A stretch of 23,565 nucleotides of DNA from the NCBI GenBank assembly GCA_024278715.1, contig JAJRSN010000375.1, positions 1 through 23,565 of the forward strand. The letters are read 5' to 3'. Origin of the DNA: Calditrichota bacterium. GTDB lineage: Bacteria; Calditrichota; Calditrichia; Calditrichales; Calditrichaceae. The notes under the pieces were generated by a model. It saw only the letters and a list, made by a program, of their open reading frames with translations, was not told where the DNA came from and ran no database searches. Positions 1 to 7,946 of the stretch are shown one piece after another. Position numbers and translations under genes: made by a program. Within the stretch, counting starts at the first letter, position 1, and each line of letters starts with the position of its first letter.

Positions 1-1152
1 TCGTTTCTTCCCAAAGATAAAAAGACGATTTTAATTCATGCCTCTTCTCTCGGTGAATTCGAGCATATCCGACCGGTTATTCACCTTCTCGGGAAACAAT
101 ATCAAATAATAGTCACCTTTTTTTCGCCGTCTGGTTACGAACATGCTAAAAAGACATATCCGGATGAAATTCATGTTTATCAGCCTTTCGATTTTTACTG
201 GTTGTGGAAAAAGATATTGAAAAGAATAAACCCGCGTTTGATAATCATTTCCAAGCACGATATTTGGCCCAATCAAATTTACGCCGCAAAAAAATTAAAC
301 ATCCCTGTGTTTCTTGTTAATGCTTCTTTGTCCAAAGGATCATCCAGATTAAACGCATTTTATCGATTTCTTTTAAAAGACGTTTACAAAAAACTGGACA
401 AAGTTTACGCGATCAGCGATGAAGACAAAGAGAGATTTATTGAGTATTTCGGGATAAAAAATGTTTCCGTAACGGGCGACACTAAATTTGATCAGGCGTT
501 AATCAGAAAAGAAAAGGCGTTTTCTAAGAATTTGCTGAACAAAAAGTGGACGGACGAGGCGTTTGTTTTTGTTTTGGGCAGTATCTGGCAGGAAGATTAC
601 AACGCGATTAATGAGTCTTTACAAAAGCTGATCACAAAATTTGACCGAATAAAAGTTATTTTTGTGCCACATCAACCGGAAGAGCATTTTATTCAAATTA
701 TTAAAAACCAATATGAGCATGTCGGAGTATCGCTTTACTCACAGCGGGAAGAGTTACAAGATCGGCGTGTGTTGATAGTGGATGCGGTTGGGGTTTTGGC
801 GGATCTTTATCAATACGCGGATATCGCCTATGTGGGTGGGAGTTTTAAACAGGGAATTCATAATGTTATGGAAGCGGCGGTTTACGGCATTCCCGTAATT
901 TATGGTCCAAAATACGAAAACTCCTATGAAGCCGCACAGTTAGTTAAAGAGAAAAGCGCTTTTGTCGTCAGGGACAAAGAAGATTTTTTAAAAATAAGCG
1001 AAACTCTTTTTTCGGACGCTAATTATCGAAAGAAAACGGGCGCTAAGGTGGAATTGTTTGTGAGAAAAAAAACGGGAACCACACGGAAGTTATTGGAAGA
1101 ATGGGAGCCGATATTACAAAGAAAAGACCGTCAGGAATCGAGTGAATCCTGA
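1..1152 (+). CDS. waaA: 3-deoxy-D-manno-octulosonic acid (Kdo) transferase, 5' end outside window
   Basis: The reading frame is open from base 1, so this is the last 383 residues of a protein whose family is usually about 420 long; roughly 40 N-terminal residues are missing. WaaA moves Kdo from CMP-Kdo to lipid A precursor at the inner face of the cytoplasmic membrane, so its presence indicates an LPS-type outer membrane. Visible signatures are IHASSLGEFE near the cut end (the GE glutamate is the family's catalytic base), KHDIWPN in the N-terminal Rossmann half, GDTKFDQ at the domain junction, and in the C-terminal half ADLYQYADIAYVGGS, GIHNVMEAA and IYGPKYENSYEA. The usual PRHPER loop reads VPHQPEEH here, and GGHN reads GIHN, a variant I associate with Bacteroidota-like enzymes. 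An internal ATG at 202 is not the start, because the family signature continues upstream of it. The stop lies inside a terminator hairpin serving the opposite strand. Confidence 0.92.
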   Translation, partial: SFLPKDKKTILIHASSLGEFEHIRPVIHLLGKQYQIIVTFFSPSGYEHAKKTYPDEIHVYQPFDFYWLWKKILKRINPRLIIISKHDIWPNQIYAAKKLNIPVFLVNASLSKGSSRLNAFYRFLLKDVYKKLDKVYAISDEDKERFIEYFGIKNVSVTGDTKFDQALIRKEKAFSKNLLNKKWTDEAFVFVLGSIWQEDYNAINESLQKLITKFDRIKVIFVPHQPEEHFIQIIKNQYEHVGVSLYSQREELQDRRVLIVDAVGVLADLYQYADIAYVGGSFKQGIHNVMEAAVYGIPVIYGPKYENSYEAAQLVKEKSAFVVRDKEDFLKISETLFSDANYRKKTGAKVELFVRKKTGTTRKLLEEWEPILQRKDRQESSES

Positions 1153-1154
1153 CG
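1115..1154 (-). terminator. Rho-independent terminator of the minus-strand operon, inside the 3' end of waaA
   Basis: Arms at 1129-1139 and 1144-1154 (CGTCAGGAATC / GAATCCTGACG) pair over 8 bp, then one mismatch, then 2 bp, with a 4-base loop. Read on the minus strand, the stem is followed by GTCTTTTCTTTGT, a T-rich tail. The hairpin is 15 bp past the stop of the minus-strand membrane protein gene. It contains the waaA stop codon, and on the plus strand no T-run follows directly. Confidence 0.6.
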
Positions 1155-1168
1155 ATCCGATAATGGTT

Positions 1169-2371
1169 TTATTTATCTTCTTCGCTCTCTTTATCTTTGT
1201 CATCTTCGTCTTGTTTATCCGCGTCTTCGCCGATGTTTTTGGTATCTTCCTCCTGGGGTTTGCTTTCGTCTTCCTCTTCTATTTCACTGTCTTTCCTCTT
1301 GAGTAAATTCGTGTTGGTCAATTTGGAATCAAAAATAACGTAAGAAATAACGAGCCCGGTGCAGCCAACCGCTTCGCCGTAGCCAACGGTCATGTAAGCG
1401 GCGATCAATAAAAAGAAATAGACGATATAAGAAGAAATTTGGGTCGATAGCGGAATTTGAAGGCTTAAAGCTTCGTAGTTTTGTTTTAAATAGAAGATTT
1501 TGCTTCCGCTTGGACCGAGTAGTTCGACAATCCAGTCATTAATGCTGCCCATAGAAATTTGAATGAACCGCAAGGCATTATCCAAAATAGGAGCCAGAGA
1601 ATGCATCAAAGGCATGAACAAAACGGAGTAGATGATCAAACCGATTTTCAGGACAAAGGCAAAAAAGAAAATGCCGAAAATCTCAAGAGCGATAATCGTA
1701 ATGCCGTAAAGTACAAGGCGCCAGGGTTGTCCCCATGTTAAGTGGAGAGATTGAACGGCGGCACCGAATCCGTCTTCTTCGGAGGTGGCGATGATAACCG
1801 GACCATAAAAGAAAGAGACAAAAAAGCTGATGGTAAAAAACACGAGAACCATTCCGGCGAAAATGTAAGGCAAGGTAGCCAGAGAATTTAAAATTTCGCC
1901 GAACCAGGGAATTCGCCCGATAAGCGCCATGATAATCGCGCCGATGATAAAAGGTAAAATCAAAAAGATAAAGGTAAGATAGGTGCCGGCAATGGAAACG
2001 GCTTTGTCTTTAGTAAAATTAAGCGCCTGTTTCCAGGTGTAAAACAAATTTTCCCGTAAATGCATGTAAGCCGCTCTGGAAACTGCTGTGTTCATCAAAA
2101 GCAAAATATAGCCTGTTAAAACAACCCCAATCCAGTATAAAATGTAAGAATAAAAGGGTAAATCAAACACATAAGCGCAGGGGAATAATCCGTATTCCGA
2201 CCAAACAAGAGCGATTGAATGTCCACCTAATGAAATAGCGAGATAAGTGAAAAAAAGATAAACAAAGTGTGCGGCAAGCAATCCTAACATGGCAAGAGAA
2301 ATACGCTGAGGACCGATTGCCATTCGCGGCGCTTTGAAGAGGTCTTTAAAATTGAAATAAAAGTTATCCAT
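1169..2371 (-). CDS. Polytopic membrane protein with acidic cytoplasmic-type tail, function unknown
   Basis: This 400-residue protein is not one I can assign to a named family. It has about seven to eight hydrophobic segments, at roughly residues 24-48, 70-95, 127-152, 165-195, 218-265 and 313-345. A charged stretch with the pattern GFGAAVQSLHLTW between segments resembles the soluble loop of YciC-like or DUF-type polytopic proteins, but the match is weak. The last 45 or so residues are almost entirely Glu, Asp and Lys, giving a long disordered acidic tail. The ATG start is supported by AAGGAG eight bases upstream. It follows the SPOR lipoprotein gene by 17 bp and ends the minus-strand operon just before a hairpin terminator. 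A role in the envelope alongside its SpoIID and SPOR neighbours is inference from position only. Confidence 0.75.
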   Translation of the reverse strand: MDNFYFNFKDLFKAPRMAIGPQRISLAMLGLLAAHFVYLFFTYLAISLGGHSIALVWSEYGLFPCAYVFDLPFYSYILYWIGVVLTGYILLLMNTAVSRAAYMHLRENLFYTWKQALNFTKDKAVSIAGTYLTFIFLILPFIIGAIIMALIGRIPWFGEILNSLATLPYIFAGMVLVFFTISFFVSFFYGPVIIATSEEDGFGAAVQSLHLTWGQPWRLVLYGITIIALEIFGIFFFAFVLKIGLIIYSVLFMPLMHSLAPILDNALRFIQISMGSINDWIVELLGPSGSKIFYLKQNYEALSLQIPLSTQISSYIVYFFLLIAAYMTVGYGEAVGCTGLVISYVIFDSKLTNTNLLKRKDSEIEEEDESKPQEEDTKNIGEDADKQDEDDKDKESEEDK

Positions 2372-2388
2372 GGTTCGCTCTCCTTATG

Positions 2389-3138
2389 TTAATGAACAAT
2401 CCAGGCGTCTGGGAAACCAAGATTTTTTATTTCCTGCAGAATTTTATCGGCTTGTTCCCGGGTTGCAAATTTCCCGAGAAAAACCTTGTAAAGATTGTTT
2501 TTAGATTCATAATGAGCGGGATAATCGAACTGTTGAGAAAGCCGCGTCACTAAATCCTTTGCCTTGCTTTCGTCGGAAGTGGCGAAAACCTGAATTTGAT
2601 ACTTTCCGGAAGCGGAAGATGATTCCACCGTCTCGGGTAAAAGTTCAGTATTATCGTTATAAACATAAACGGTGGTTTGCAAAACCCAGGCTCCCGGAAA
2701 ACCGTCTTTTTTAACCGCCTCTCTTAAAGAGTCGGCTTTGTAACGCTTAACAAAGTCTCCTGCTTGAACTTTAAACAGATCTTTCTCTTTAATCAGATAA
2801 CAACTGTCGGATACCACGGAAGAAAGTTTTTTAAGTTGTTGAAGAGCGTTAAGAGAATCGATGCCGGCAAATACCTGAACTCTAAAGCCTTGCGCTTCAC
2901 GATAGTTCTTTTTGGGCGCGGGAGGAGGAGCCACGGTTTTTTTGAGAATTACCGGTTGATCTGAATTAGAAAGCAGACCGTCAATAAAAGGATCGGCGAC
3001 ATCCTTTTTTTGATAGAATAGCACGCTGTCCACTTCGGAGGTCGCGGAAGGTCGCTTTTTAACAAACTCGGGTTGACAGCCCAAAAACAGGGATAAGGCG
3101 ATTATTGTGATTAAAAAGATAATTTTATTTCCAAACAT
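2389..3138 (-). CDS. Lipoprotein with two SPOR (peptidoglycan-binding) domains
   Basis: A 249-residue predicted lipoprotein. The N-terminus has a hydrophobic signal ending in FLGC, with Cys21 as the likely lipidated residue. A linker with a Pro-rich patch (around residue 72) follows, then two SPOR repeats at about residues 84-160 (starting FRVQVFAG, ending GAWVLQT) and 178-249 (starting YQIQVFAT, ending DAWIVH). SPOR domains bind glycan strands stripped of stem peptides, usually at division sites. I use the ATG at 3138 rather than the TTG at 3141, because AAGGA sits seven bases before the ATG. That ATG shares its A with the TGA stop of the upstream SpoIID-type gene (TGATG), so the two are translationally coupled. 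The operon pairing suggests a peptidoglycan job, probably at the outer-membrane inner leaflet; whether it acts in division is not shown. Confidence 0.88.
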   Translation of the reverse strand: MFGNKIIFLITIIALSLFLGCQPEFVKKRPSATSEVDSVLFYQKKDVADPFIDGLLSNSDQPVILKKTVAPPPAPKKNYREAQGFRVQVFAGIDSLNALQQLKKLSSVVSDSCYLIKEKDLFKVQAGDFVKRYKADSLREAVKKDGFPGAWVLQTTVYVYNDNTELLPETVESSSASGKYQIQVFATSDESKAKDLVTRLSQQFDYPAHYESKNNLYKVFLGKFATREQADKILQEIKNLGFPDAWIVH

Positions 3139-4373
3139 CAATACATCCTTTTTAAATAGGTTCCGGGAAAATATTGGTTCACCAAGATATCGTAATACTT
3201 AAATCCCTTTAAAGACATATTTATCGCTCCCCACTGACAAAGCCCGATCCCGTGCCCGAAGCCGCCCCCGTTAATCACTAAAACGGAATCAGAAGAGGAC
3301 GAAATTTTAAACAGAAGACTGGGGAGATTGCCGGAATTGAATTTAGAAAAGAATCTGCGAATTTCAAAATCCTTTAACACAACTGCGGTATCGGCATAAG
3401 TTAACGTCAGCGATTTAACTCTGCCGGAGGACGTGCGTTCATTAACATCGATTTTGAGCCGGAGTCGAAGGGTGTCGGTCAGCGGTTTTTTTAACAAGGA
3501 GCGGTGAAAGCGGCTGCCGAACAGAGAATCGATTTGTTCGATCGTAAAAGTGCGCTCCCAGCGAAAATAGGGGGAAATCGCGCAGGTAAAGGTATCGCCA
3601 AGAACATCCTTTCGGGAGGAGAGGTAACTTAAATTACTTTGTCCGCTCCACAAATTATTGATGTCTTCCAATATTCCGCCGCAGGTGGAGTGATAATAAA
3701 TTTGCGCGAGGGTGTCCTGGTATTTCAGAACAACGCCGCGTGTTGTTTCAACCGCGTAATCGGCAAGTTTGGTTCGTTTTTTTAGACCGGCGTATTCTTG
3801 ATCGTGAAAATCGCCGTAAACATGATAGGCGTTATCTTGCCGCTGATTCATTTTGTTAATAGCGTAAGTTCGGGCGCAAATAGCCTGAGCTTTTAAGGCT
3901 TCCAGATAACCGTCTTTATGGGAAGGCATTTCGCCCACAAGAACGCTTTTTAAATATTCTTCCAAATCGATATTGTTAATCAAAAGAATGGACGAATTAT
4001 CGTCAAGCTGCAAAATTATTTCACCTTTATACCATTTATTACGAAATTTAAACTTGTTGTCCGGAAAATCCAACGGAGTCAGACGGATTATATCGTTGGC
4101 GTTAAAAACGAAGAGGCGGTTCTGATTGTAAATTTTAAATCCGGTCTTTGAGGGAGAAAGGTAGAAAAAAGCGTTTTTTTTGCCCAATTCATATTGCGCT
4201 TCTTCCAATTGAAGCGAATATTTTCCGTCGAAAAGAAGGGAATCTTTTTGATCGATCTTTCCCAAAAGCACGCGGATTTTAGGAGCTTTTGACGGCTGGG
4301 TGGGCTTAATGTTTTTTGTACAGGAAAACAATGAAAAGATAAGGATTAATATTAGAAAGAGTTTAGTTCTCAA
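3138..4373 (-). CDS. SpoIID/LytB-domain lipoprotein, putative lytic transglycosylase
   Basis: This 411-residue protein has a lipoprotein signal ending LFSC (Cys18) and a SpoIID/LytB domain over roughly residues 95-405. Family signatures are LVGEMPSH (Glu148 corresponds to the catalytic Glu of Bacillus SpoIID), EALKAQAICARTYA, IYYHSTCGG, the ligand-binding region around LWSGQ, and near the C-terminus GGGFGHGIGLCQWGA. SpoIID in sporulating Bacillus cleaves glycan strands lacking stem peptides; relatives in non-sporulating diderms are presumed cell-wall remodelling enzymes. The start is the TTG at 4373: a perfect AGGAGG lies seven bases before it, and it gives a clean lipoprotein signal. An upstream TTG at 4400 has no such site and would place extra residues, including a Cys, before the signal. 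It is first in an operon with the SPOR lipoprotein and the acidic-tail membrane protein. Confidence 0.88.
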   Translation of the reverse strand: MRTKLFLILILIFSLFSCTKNIKPTQPSKAPKIRVLLGKIDQKDSLLFDGKYSLQLEEAQYELGKKNAFFYLSPSKTGFKIYNQNRLFVFNANDIIRLTPLDFPDNKFKFRNKWYKGEIILQLDDNSSILLINNIDLEEYLKSVLVGEMPSHKDGYLEALKAQAICARTYAINKMNQRQDNAYHVYGDFHDQEYAGLKKRTKLADYAVETTRGVVLKYQDTLAQIYYHSTCGGILEDINNLWSGQSNLSYLSSRKDVLGDTFTCAISPYFRWERTFTIEQIDSLFGSRFHRSLLKKPLTDTLRLRLKIDVNERTSSGRVKSLTLTYADTAVVLKDFEIRRFFSKFNSGNLPSLLFKISSSSDSVLVINGGGFGHGIGLCQWGAINMSLKGFKYYDILVNQYFPGTYLKRMY

Positions 4374-4380
4374 AAGACAA

Positions 4381-4386
4381 CCTCCT
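4381..4386 (-). promoter_or_regulatory. Shine-Dalgarno site that fixes a TTG start
   Basis: CCTCCT on the plus strand is AGGAGG on the minus strand, seven bases before the TTG at 4373. It decides the start of the SpoIID-type gene in favour of this TTG over the longer frame beginning at 4400, within which this site would lie in the coding sequence. Confidence 0.7.
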
Positions 4387-4409
4387 GCATGGAAAGACAA
4401 AGATTAATA

Positions 4410-4438
4410 TTAAAATTTAAACAAAACAATGATATGAT
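4410..4438 (+). promoter_or_regulatory. Possible sigma70-type promoter for the GH13 gene
   Basis: TTAAAA (4410-4415), 17 bases, TATGAT (4433-4438) stand 38 bases before the ATG at 4477, in the 103-bp divergent gap between the SpoIID-type operon and the GH13 gene. The -10 matches the consensus at five of six positions and the -35 at four of six. The gap is very AT-rich, so chance matches are likely. Confidence 0.35.
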
Positions 4439-4476
4439 GAAACAATAAATAAAAATAAACGACACGGAGAGCGAAG

Positions 4477-7206
4477 ATGCAAAAATGGAGCGGCATAATT
4501 TTGATCACAGTGTTCTTTTCCGCCACACTTTCGCTGTTAGTCGGACGTCATTTTGACGACAGAGTGAATCGGACTTTTGAATTCGATAACCGGGCGCATA
4601 AATACAAAATCGAACGTCTTGCGGTTGTCGGCGACTTTTCGGAATGGAAAGAATGGTACTATCTGACGGACAGAGACGGCGACGATATCTGGCAGGTTCG
4701 CGTTCCTTTGAAAAGAGGATGGCATTCCTATCGCTTTGTTGTAAACGGAAGGCATTGGCTCAGAGACCCGAAGGCGGAAGCCTATGGCGGCGCTTATTCC
4801 AATTCGATGATCTTCATCGATACTTTAAAAATACCGCGGCTCAAAGGTGCAATACCCAAAACGGGATCGTGGTTGTACAGTAAAGTCGATAGTTTGTATT
4901 TCAGTTTTGATACGCCGCTCAAAAAAATAAGAAAGAGTTTCGAAATCGGGTTAAGCCTTGATTCCGTTAAAGGTACGTTTTCGGTCAAAGATTCAACCAT
5001 ATCGGCGCCGTTCAGATTTTTAGGAGAAGGAGAACACGGATGGCGGTTAAAACTTGTAAAGAAAAACTCTAACGAAACGGCTTTGGATAGAAGCGGAATT
5101 TTAATAACAAACCTTGAAAATAAAAAACCGAAGGCGAATGCCGGCGCCACTCAATTGGTTCACAAGGGAGATAAAGTAATTATGAACGGGGGATTATCTT
5201 TTGATCCGGATTTTGAACCTGTTACCCAATACCGATGGAGACAATTAAACGGAGCGCAAAAAATTTCTTTGGTAAACGCCGATACGCCTTTTCCCCATTT
5301 TATCGCGCAGTCGCCGGGAAATTATCGTTTTCGGTTAACCGTAAAAGATTCAATGGGTTTAAAAGACAGTGACGTAACAGAAGTGGTTGTTCTCCCTTAC
5401 GACAGATCGGAGAAGGAATTTAAGGTTGCCTTTTACGGATTAAAGGTTCCCGTTAAAAAGGTAGTGTTAGTGGGAGAGTTTAACAACTGGAATTCGTCCG
5501 CCAGCTTAATGAAATTTGATCCGCTTTTAAATAAGTGGAAGATAAAAATCCCTTTAAAATCAGGCAAATGGGAATATAAATACGTTATTAACGATTCAAT
5601 ATGGATACCGGACCCCTCGAATCCGAATAAGGTTGCCGACGGCTGGAACGGATTTAACTCCGTCCGCCATGTTCCGCAAGACACGACATTTGAGGGAACT
5701 TTTGTCGAAAGCGATTTTACGACAGCGGATCGGTTGGTAATCGAATTTAAGCAAAACCCGGGAAAAAGAATAAAATACCGCTGGTACGGAGACGCGCAAA
5801 ATCCGGCGGCAGGGGTAAAAGCAAAAAAGAATTTGTTGTATTTTGATAAAAAGTTGCCGCAAGGAAGTTATTTCTATTATCTGATCTTGGAAAAAGACCG
5901 CCGCCTATCGGAACCGAAAATACTTTTAATCAATCATTACCAAACGACCCAATGGATGGATTTTCGGCAAACTCCGGCTTGGGCAGACACGGCAATTGTT
6001 TATGAAGTGTTTTTAAGACGATTTACTCCGCAGGGGAATTTTAAGAGTCTGATCTCAAAACTGCCCTATTTAAAAGAATTAGGTGTGAATACGATTTGGT
6101 TGTTGCCGGTTTATGAGGGACCAACCGAGCACGGCTACGCTCCGGTTTCTCTGTTCGATATCGAAGCCGATTACGGCACGTTGAGCGAATACAGAGAATT
6201 TATCGAAAAGGCGCATCAATCGGGAATGCGGATTATTTTCGATTTTGTCGCCAATCATTTGTCGGATCAGCATCGGTTTGTAAAGGCGGCGTTTCATAAC
6301 AGTAATTCGCCGCTTCGCGATTGGTTTTACTGGAAACCGGACGGTACCTGGGGCTATCATAACGACTGGGACACTTTAGTGAACTTAAATTACGGCAATC
6401 CGTGGGTGCGGCATTACATTCTCAATTCGGCGTTATTCTGGTTGAATTTGGGCGTGGACGGTTTTCGCTGCGACGTTGCCTGGGCGGTTCCGCATGATTT
6501 TTGGAAAGATTTCAGACGGGAAATAAAAAAGGTAAATCCCGAATGTTTATTGCTGAACGAGGTGCTGCCGAGACAGCCGCAGTTTCATGATTATGAATTT
6601 GACATGTCTTATGACACCGATTTTTACGGAAACGTTTTGGATGTGTTAAACGGGAAAAAGCCGATTTCCGCTATTCCGTTCGGGCTGGAAAAAAGCCGGT
6701 TGAATTATCCGAAGTTCAGCCAAACATTGCGATATTTGGAAAATCACGATTTGCCGAGATTTGTGTTGCAATTTGGCGAAAAATATACCCGGATAATGGC
6801 TGCGGTTTTATTTACCTTACCGGGAACCCCGATGATTTATTACGGGCAGGAATACGGTGAAAGAGAGGTGAGACCCAAATCACTGGAATTTAATAAAAAT
6901 TCAAAATGGTTTGACTTTTATCAAAAGCTCATTAAATTTAGAATAAGACATGCAGCCTTAAGGATGGGTAGTTTTGAAAATGTCTTAATTGACGATCAAA
7001 ACAAACTCTGGAGGTATCGAAGAAGGCTGAACAGTCAAATAATTGACGTGATTATCAATTTGTCGGATTCGCCTAAAATCATAAATAATGTGAAAGGGTT
7101 TTCGATAGTCAAATTTAACAATTCAGGATTTAAACGGACGGGGTTACAGTCGATTAAAATAGAAAGTAAAAGTTTTTTGATCATCCAAAAGGATGAAAGC
7201 AAATGA
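4477..7206 (+). CDS. Exported or membrane-tethered GH13 alpha-amylase-type enzyme with two AMPK/CBM48-like modules and a PKD-like module
   Basis: This 909-residue protein starts with a hydrophobic signal or anchor (about residues 5-23). Then come a glycogen-binding/AMPK-type beta module (about 44-114, with VVGDFSEWKEW and GWHSYRFVVNG), a less defined stretch, a PKD-like Ig domain (about 217-305, with FDPDFEPVTQYRWRQ), a second AMPK-type module (about 313-400, with LVGEFNNWN and GKWEYKYVIN), and a GH13 barrel from about 500 to 840 plus a C-terminal beta domain. All four catalytic regions are present: DFVANH (589-594), GFRCDVAW with nucleophile Asp666, LLNEVLP with acid/base Glu695, and ENHD with Asp758. 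The enzyme should cleave or rearrange alpha-glucans outside the cytoplasm; the exact activity (amylase, pullulanase-like or cyclomaltodextrinase-like) cannot be read from sequence. It overlaps the next gene by ATGA. Confidence 0.88.
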   Translation: MQKWSGIILITVFFSATLSLLVGRHFDDRVNRTFEFDNRAHKYKIERLAVVGDFSEWKEWYYLTDRDGDDIWQVRVPLKRGWHSYRFVVNGRHWLRDPKAEAYGGAYSNSMIFIDTLKIPRLKGAIPKTGSWLYSKVDSLYFSFDTPLKKIRKSFEIGLSLDSVKGTFSVKDSTISAPFRFLGEGEHGWRLKLVKKNSNETALDRSGILITNLENKKPKANAGATQLVHKGDKVIMNGGLSFDPDFEPVTQYRWRQLNGAQKISLVNADTPFPHFIAQSPGNYRFRLTVKDSMGLKDSDVTEVVVLPYDRSEKEFKVAFYGLKVPVKKVVLVGEFNNWNSSASLMKFDPLLNKWKIKIPLKSGKWEYKYVINDSIWIPDPSNPNKVADGWNGFNSVRHVPQDTTFEGTFVESDFTTADRLVIEFKQNPGKRIKYRWYGDAQNPAAGVKAKKNLLYFDKKLPQGSYFYYLILEKDRRLSEPKILLINHYQTTQWMDFRQTPAWADTAIVYEVFLRRFTPQGNFKSLISKLPYLKELGVNTIWLLPVYEGPTEHGYAPVSLFDIEADYGTLSEYREFIEKAHQSGMRIIFDFVANHLSDQHRFVKAAFHNSNSPLRDWFYWKPDGTWGYHNDWDTLVNLNYGNPWVRHYILNSALFWLNLGVDGFRCDVAWAVPHDFWKDFRREIKKVNPECLLLNEVLPRQPQFHDYEFDMSYDTDFYGNVLDVLNGKKPISAIPFGLEKSRLNYPKFSQTLRYLENHDLPRFVLQFGEKYTRIMAAVLFTLPGTPMIYYGQEYGEREVRPKSLEFNKNSKWFDFYQKLIKFRIRHAALRMGSFENVLIDDQNKLWRYRRRLNSQIIDVIINLSDSPKIINNVKGFSIVKFNNSGFKRTGLQSIKIESKSFLIIQKDESK

Positions 7207-7946
7207 TTTCAAAATCAAAATTACAAAAATCGATTCGGGAAATTTTCACGCTTTACACAAAGCGTAATTTTACTTTGGCGTTTACGTTAGAATCGATTTA
7301 TGATATTTTTGAGATTGGCAACGAAGTTTTTATGAAAAACAATCCCGAAGAGATGGACAAATTAGCTAACCGCCCCAAAAACAAAGCACCGGACATCTTT
7401 GACGACGAACCCTTTTCCTTCGAAAGAACCTTTGAAATATACTCCCAATTAAGCGATCAATATACTGAAATCACCCCCGAACTGATCGAAAAGGTTTTTG
7501 AACTGAACAGCCAGTTGGCGTGGCGCGATTACAGAGAACGATATGATCGATATATTCTTGAACTCTATAGAAAATATCCCGATGACGAATACATAAACTA
7601 TCTTTCTACGGTTGTTTTGTTTGATTTAAAAGACTATTCGGAAGCCCTTCGATGCATAAACAAATCTTTGGCGTCTAATCCTTCGTGCGCTGTTTACACA
7701 CATTTAAAAGCCAAATGTCTAATTCAAATGGGCGAATTCGAAACCGCCCGCACTTATCTTTACCAATCTTTATTCCTATTGGAATTGATGCAGGATAATC
7801 CTCCGCGAAAAGGGACAAATAAGGAGATTTATCCGAATTATCCGGTAGATTTTTTTACTTCCATTGATCAGATCCGCACCGACCTGCGGCAGTTGGATAA
7901 AGTTGATACGTTGTTTAAATATCAACTACTTCCTTTGATCGACTGA
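7203..7946 (+). CDS. TPR-like helical protein, function unknown
   Basis: A 247-residue soluble protein without a signal peptide. The middle-to-C-terminal part looks like tetratricopeptide helices, for example YLSTVVLFDLKDYSEALRCI followed by LKAKCLIQMGEFETARTYLY, each with the small/aromatic spacing of TPR units; I count two to three credible repeats over residues 125-200. The N-terminal 90 residues are charged and unassigned. The ATG overlaps the stop of the GH13 gene as ATGA, which implies translational coupling, so it may assist or accompany that enzyme, although the two should sit in different compartments. Its last 21 bases overlap the 3' end of the convergent large GH13 gene. Confidence 0.75.
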   Translation: MISKSKLQKSIREIFTLYTKRNFTLAFTLESIYDIFEIGNEVFMKNNPEEMDKLANRPKNKAPDIFDDEPFSFERTFEIYSQLSDQYTEITPELIEKVFELNSQLAWRDYRERYDRYILELYRKYPDDEYINYLSTVVLFDLKDYSEALRCINKSLASNPSCAVYTHLKAKCLIQMGEFETARTYLYQSLFLLELMQDNPPRKGTNKEIYPNYPVDFFTSIDQIRTDLRQLDKVDTLFKYQLLPLID

